From assembly GCA_018655015.1 (NCBI GenBank), contig JABIKK010000009.1, positions 1-64,000 on the forward strand: a stretch of 64,000 bases of DNA, read 5' to 3'. Source of the stretch: Candidatus Woesearchaeota archaeon (GTDB lineage Archaea; Nanobdellota; Nanobdellia; SCGC-AAA011-G17; UBA489). Shown one piece after another: positions 60,807-64,000 of the stretch (positions are counted from its first letter, which is position 1; every line of letters begins with the position of its first letter). Under the pieces are notes generated by a model, which saw nothing but the letters and a program-made list of their open reading frames with translations, had not been told where the DNA came from and ran no database searches. Made by a program: the position numbers and the translations under genes.

Positions 60807-61877
60807 ATGAAGAAATTATTAATATTACTTACTTTAACATTATTTGTTGTGGGTTGTGGAAAAGTGGAAATTGAAAATAGAGAAATTATAGCAGAAGAAT
60901 ATCAGCTAGCTACCTTCGCAGGAGGATGCTTTTGGTGCACGGAATCTGATTTTGAGAAAAAAGAAGGAGTTCTAGATGTAGTATCAGGTTTTAGTGGCGG
61001 TATTGAAGAAAATCCAACCTATAAGGAAGTTTCATCTGGAACAACTGGACACACCGAAGTAATACAACTTAAGTTTGATCCAACTATTGTATCTTATAGT
61101 GAATTATTGGATGTTTTTTGGACTCATGTTGATCCAACTGACTCTGAGGGTCAATTTGTAGACAGAGGTAAACAGTACAGACCAGCAATATTTTATCACA
61201 GTGATGAACAGAAAACATTAGCTGAAGAATCAAAGAAAAAACTAAATGAATCTGGAATATTTAAGAACCACATAACTGTTGAGATAACTAAATTTGATAG
61301 TTTTTATCCTGCAGAGGAATATCATCAAAATTATTACAAGAAAAATCCATTAAGGTATAAGTTTTATAGGGGTAATTCTGGAAGAGACAAATTCTTGAAT
61401 AATGTTTGGGAAAATAATACTTTTTATGTCTCAGAAACAAAATATGTTAAACCCAGTAATGAAGAACTTAAGAATATTTTAACCCCATTACAATATAAAG
61501 TTGTAAGGGAAGATGGAACAGAAAGAGCTTTTGAAAATGAGTATTGGGATAATAAAGAAGAAGGAATTTATGTGGACATTGTTTCTGGCGAACCTTTGTT
61601 CAGCTCAAAAGATAAATTTGTTAGTGGGACTGGATGGCCAAGTTTTACTAAACCATTAGTGCATGAAAATGTAGTTGAGTTGAAGGATTATAAATGGTTC
61701 ATACCTAGAACAGAAGTTAGGAGCAAGTATGGGGATTCGCACCTAGGCCATATTTTTATGGACGGGCCCGAACCAACTAAACTAAGATATTGTCTAAATT
61801 CAGCAGCATTAAGATTTGTTCCAAAGGATATGCTAATAGAAGAAGGCTATGAAGAGTACTCAGATTTATTTAACTGA
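60807..61877 (+). CDS. msrAB: MsrA-MsrB fusion methionine sulfoxide reductase, lipoprotein
   Basis: 356 residues: signal peptide with lipobox LFVVGCGK, MsrA domain with [11 protein letters not shown] (catalytic Cys) and [10 protein letters not shown], then MsrB domain with [19 protein letters not shown] and [11 protein letters not shown] (catalytic Cys). The MsrB zinc CxxC pairs are absent. Both sulfoxide epimers of Met in surface proteins could be repaired; the Met-rich metal-island proteins are possible clients. Confidence 0.93.
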   Translation: MKKLLILLTLTLFVVGCGKVEIENREIIAEEYQLATFAGGCFWCTESDFEKKEGVLDVVSGFSGGIEENPTYKEVSSGTTGHTEVIQLKFDPTIVSYSELLDVFWTHVDPTDSEGQFVDRGKQYRPAIFYHSDEQKTLAEESKKKLNESGIFKNHITVEITKFDSFYPAEEYHQNYYKKNPLRYKFYRGNSGRDKFLNNVWENNTFYVSETKYVKPSNEELKNILTPLQYKVVREDGTERAFENEYWDNKEEGIYVDIVSGEPLFSSKDKFVSGTGWPSFTKPLVHENVVELKDYKWFIPRTEVRSKYGDSHLGHIFMDGPEPTKLRYCLNSAALRFVPKDMLIEEGYEEYSDLFN

Positions 61878-61919
61878 ATTATAGAAAGATTAATAATCAT
61901 AGATCTGAAGGGTTAAGTG

Positions 61920-62645
61920 ATGAGATTTAGCGTAATATTACTATTGTTGTTAATACCTATTGTTTCTGCTGTTGATTTTCCAGTATTGAATGACTTCGTT
62001 ACAGATCAAGCAGATATAATAAGTCCTGAATATGAGCAACAAATAACTTCCTTGGCTAAACAAATAGAGCAAGAAACAACTGTTGAAATTGCAGTTGTAA
62101 CGGTGCAGTCATTGGAAGGACTTTCTAAAGAAGATTATTCTATGCAGTTATTTGAGAAATATGGTATTGGTAAAAAAGATGTAGATAATGGTTTGTTAGT
62201 ATTAGTCTCAATGGATGAAAGAGAATATAGAGTTGAAGTTGGCTATGGTTTGGAAGGTTTGATCCCAGACGCTTCTAAGGTTACATTAGGAACTAGAATA
62301 TTAGAACCGAATTTTAAAGAAGGTGAATTTGGTAAAGGGATTTATGAAATGTTAATAGCTGTACAAGGGATACTAAATGGTGAGGAAGAAGTTCTTTCTC
62401 AATACCGGTCAAGTTATTTACAACAATCTAGAAGTTTCTTCTCATCGTGGATTTATTGGTTATTTTTAATAAGTATAATTTCAAGTATATTTAATAAGAA
62501 AGGACAAAAAAATAGATTTATGTTTATTCCATTGTTTTTGCCAGGATCTAGATGGAACGGTGGAAGTGGTGGATTTGGATCTAGTGGATTTGGTGGTTTC
62601 GGTGGAGGTCTCGGCGGTGGAGGCGGATTTGGAGGAAACTTTTAA
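61920..62645 (+). CDS. TPM-domain membrane protein (YgcG-like)
   Basis: 241 residues from ATG at 61920. Signal peptide (VILLLLLIPIVSAVDFP), TPM domain (NDFVTDQADIISPEYEQQI, KKDVDNGLLVLVSMDEREYRVEVGYGLEGLIPD), a membrane helix and a Gly/Phe-rich tail (GGFGGGLGGGGGFGGNF). Commonly paired with LemA, as here 0.7 kb downstream; the pair is linked to membrane-protein quality control or photosystem repair in other organisms. Confidence 0.92.
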   Translation: MRFSVILLLLLIPIVSAVDFPVLNDFVTDQADIISPEYEQQITSLAKQIEQETTVEIAVVTVQSLEGLSKEDYSMQLFEKYGIGKKDVDNGLLVLVSMDEREYRVEVGYGLEGLIPDASKVTLGTRILEPNFKEGEFGKGIYEMLIAVQGILNGEEEVLSQYRSSYLQQSRSFFSSWIYWLFLISIISSIFNKKGQKNRFMFIPLFLPGSRWNGGSGGFGSSGFGGFGGGLGGGGGFGGNF

Positions 62646-62665
62646 ATTAAGAGGAGTTAATTAAA

Positions 62666-63301
62666 ATGGAAATGACAAAAGAAATTCAAGAAATATTTGG
62701 AGAAAACTTAGTATGTGTTGCTGATTATGGCAAGGGTGATATGCAAGAGGTTATTGTTTTGAATAAATTAGACTCTCAAGTTTTAAATGATTCTAAAATT
62801 CCATTACAAAATTATTTTAAAAAAACTAAGAAGTTTCCATTGTTGTTAACTAAAGAAGAATTGACGGATGGGATGGATGTTTTTCCATTGGATTTTTTAA
62901 ATATTAAATTAAACCATAAAATCTTATTTGGTGAAGATGTTTTTAGTGATTTGAAATTTGATAAAAAACATATTAGAAGGCAGTTGGAATTTGAATTTAG
63001 ATCGAAGTTAATTAATTTGAGACAGAGCTATATGGTTGTTAAATCAAATAAAGAATTAAAGTTAATTGTTGAGAACTCAATTCCCACATTATTACCTATG
63101 TTAAATGGGTTATTGTTCTTGAAAGGAAAAAGTGTTCCAGAAGATATAGAAGAAATACTGAATATTACTGAAAAAGAGTATGGTATTAATATATCTGCAT
63201 TAAAGAGAATAAAGGAATCTTCTGATAGGGAAGGGGCTGTAAGAGAGCTAGTTGATTTATTATCTCAACTTGGTCAAATCTTAGATGGAATGAAAGTATA
63301 A
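62666..63301 (+). CDS. hypothetical nucleotidyltransferase-like protein of the TPM/LemA cluster
   Basis: 211 residues, soluble. The N-terminal part (GENLVCVADYGKGDMQEVIVLNKL, then FPLDFLNIKLNHKILFGEDVF) resembles divergent nucleotidyltransferase-like folds, and the C-terminal part is helical. It sits between TPM and LemA genes with 20-34 nt gaps, so it is probably in the same operon. The assignment is weak. Confidence 0.55.
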   Translation: MEMTKEIQEIFGENLVCVADYGKGDMQEVIVLNKLDSQVLNDSKIPLQNYFKKTKKFPLLLTKEELTDGMDVFPLDFLNIKLNHKILFGEDVFSDLKFDKKHIRRQLEFEFRSKLINLRQSYMVVKSNKELKLIVENSIPTLLPMLNGLLFLKGKSVPEDIEEILNITEKEYGINISALKRIKESSDREGAVRELVDLLSQLGQILDGMKV

Positions 63302-63335
63302 GAACATTTAAAAATAGCTTAGGGAACAGATTACT

Positions 63336-63935
63336 ATGGCAAAAAAGGGAATGAAAACCAGCACTAAGTGGCTGATTGGAATCGGCATTGTTGTTCTAGT
63401 TCTAATTCTTTGGTGGGTTGGAATTTACAATAGTTTGATTAGATTAGATGAAAGTGTTGATACTCAATGGGCTCAAGTAGAAAATCAATTTCAAAGAAGA
63501 GCCGATTTAATTCCTAACTTAATTGCAACAGTAGAAGGTGCAAGAGACTTTGAAGCTGATACTCATGCAGATATTGCAGAATTAAGAACTCAAGCAACTC
63601 AAATAAAACAATCTTTAGGTAGTGGATTAAATCCTACTGCGTTAAACGAAGTTGGTGGACAAATGGACTCGGTTTTAAGCGGATTGAATATTGTTGTTGA
63701 GGCATATCCTGATTTGAAAGCAACTGAAAACTTCCTAGCAATGCAATCACAATTAGAAGGAACAGAAAATAGAATATCAACCGAAAGGGGAAGATATAAT
63801 GATGCTGTTAAATCCTTTAATATTAAGATTAAAAGAATACCTAGTAAATGGGTTGCTAACTCTTTAGGTTATACTGAAAAAGAATTCTTTGAAGCAGATG
63901 AAGGTTCAGAAATAGTACCAACTGTTGAATTTTAA
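63336..63935 (+). CDS. lemA: LemA family protein
   Basis: 199 residues: N-terminal membrane helix (WLIGIGIVVLVLILWWVGIYN), then the LemA helical bundle (NSLIRLDESVDTQWAQVENQFQRRADLIPNLIATVEG, NRISTERGRYNDAVKSFNIKI). Membrane-bound with a cytoplasmic or outer helical domain; exact function unknown. Its stop overlaps that of a convergent partial gene. Confidence 0.95.
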   Translation: MAKKGMKTSTKWLIGIGIVVLVLILWWVGIYNSLIRLDESVDTQWAQVENQFQRRADLIPNLIATVEGARDFEADTHADIAELRTQATQIKQSLGSGLNPTALNEVGGQMDSVLSGLNIVVEAYPDLKATENFLAMQSQLEGTENRISTERGRYNDAVKSFNIKIKRIPSKWVANSLGYTEKEFFEADEGSEIVPTVEF

Positions 63936-64000
63936 CGCCTTCTTCTAGAATCAAATCTTCTTGGTCCACGTTGGTGAGTTGCTTGTCTTCTTCTTGGAGC
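63932..64000 (-). CDS. C-terminal fragment of an Arg-rich protein (partial)
   Basis: The last 22 codons of an open frame entering from the right edge on the minus strand, ending QATHQRGPRRFDSRRRR and stop. Arg-rich tails like this follow zinc-ribbon or RNA-binding domains in many DPANN proteins. It overlaps the lemA stop by 3-4 nt, consistent with a real convergent gene. Identity cannot be given from this fragment. Confidence 0.45.
   Translation of the reverse strand, partial: APRRRQATHQRGPRRFDSRRRR

Noticed and set aside
1-64000. CRISPR arrays, transposases and insertion sequences
   Set aside because: No regularly spaced repeat-spacer array, no DDE or HUH transposase motif and no terminal inverted repeats typical of insertion sequences were seen.

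Overview
The window is AT-rich, gene-dense archaeal DNA, most likely from a DPANN archaeon of the Woesearchaeota/Pacearchaeota type. The evidence is the archaeal 16S rRNA 5' end on the minus strand at the left edge, TATA boxes placed for leaderless or short-leader transcripts, archaeal enzymes (class I CCA-adding enzyme, TruD, ThiI without rhodanese, CTP synthase) and a tRNA gene without encoded CCA. The lineage assignment is inference; no database search was possible.

Layout. 1-132: start of 16S rRNA (minus), with its leader and promoter region to about 410. 0.5-3.9 kb: a tightly overlapping four-gene plus-strand operon (radical SAM/SPASM, kinase-fold protein, degenerate Nudix, HD domain) of unknown purpose. 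4-8 kb: MacB/LolD-like ABC exporter operon. 8-12 kb: ThiI, a nucleotidyltransferase and an M17 aminopeptidase. 12.2-21.8 kb: a copper/heavy-metal and thiol-redox island, almost all minus strand (CopA ATPase, a YHS mini-protein, DUF302, DUF411, rhodanese lipoprotein, several Cys-rich membrane proteins, DsbA-like thioredoxin and two membrane-tethered winged-helix regulators). 21.8-29.3 kb: conserved hypotheticals, a TIM-barrel protein, LspA and the CCA-adding enzyme. 29.4-29.9 kb: RelE-type toxin-antitoxin pair. 30-32.7 kb: operon of hypotheticals with a transglutaminase-like protein and an Mth938-like protein. 33-42 kb: housekeeping genes (TruD, DAHP synthase, PyrG, sodium symporter, GNAT, kinase).

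42.0-54.3 kb is the most interesting part. It is a 12.2-kb block of accessory genes (secreted and lipoprotein genes, small regulators, a zinc/HNH-like protein) ending in a tyrosine recombinase. The block is bounded by two directly repeated 35-bp sites that share an 11-bp left arm and a 17-bp right arm but differ completely in the 7-bp centre. This looks like an integrative element using a Xer/dif-like site. A LAGLIDADG endonuclease ORF and tRNA-Gly(GCC) lie just outside it.

55-64 kb returns to chromosomal genes: a nucleotidyltransferase, a methyltransferase-like protein, GlmS, an MsrA-MsrB fusion lipoprotein, and a TPM/LemA cluster. Several ORF-track starts were moved using promoter or ribosome-binding-site positions. 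Two small genes absent from the track were added (a YHS protein at 14434-14589 and a ribbon-helix-helix protein at 50037-50165). A bacterial-type LspA together with at least six lipobox proteins points to a working lipoprotein pathway in this archaeon.
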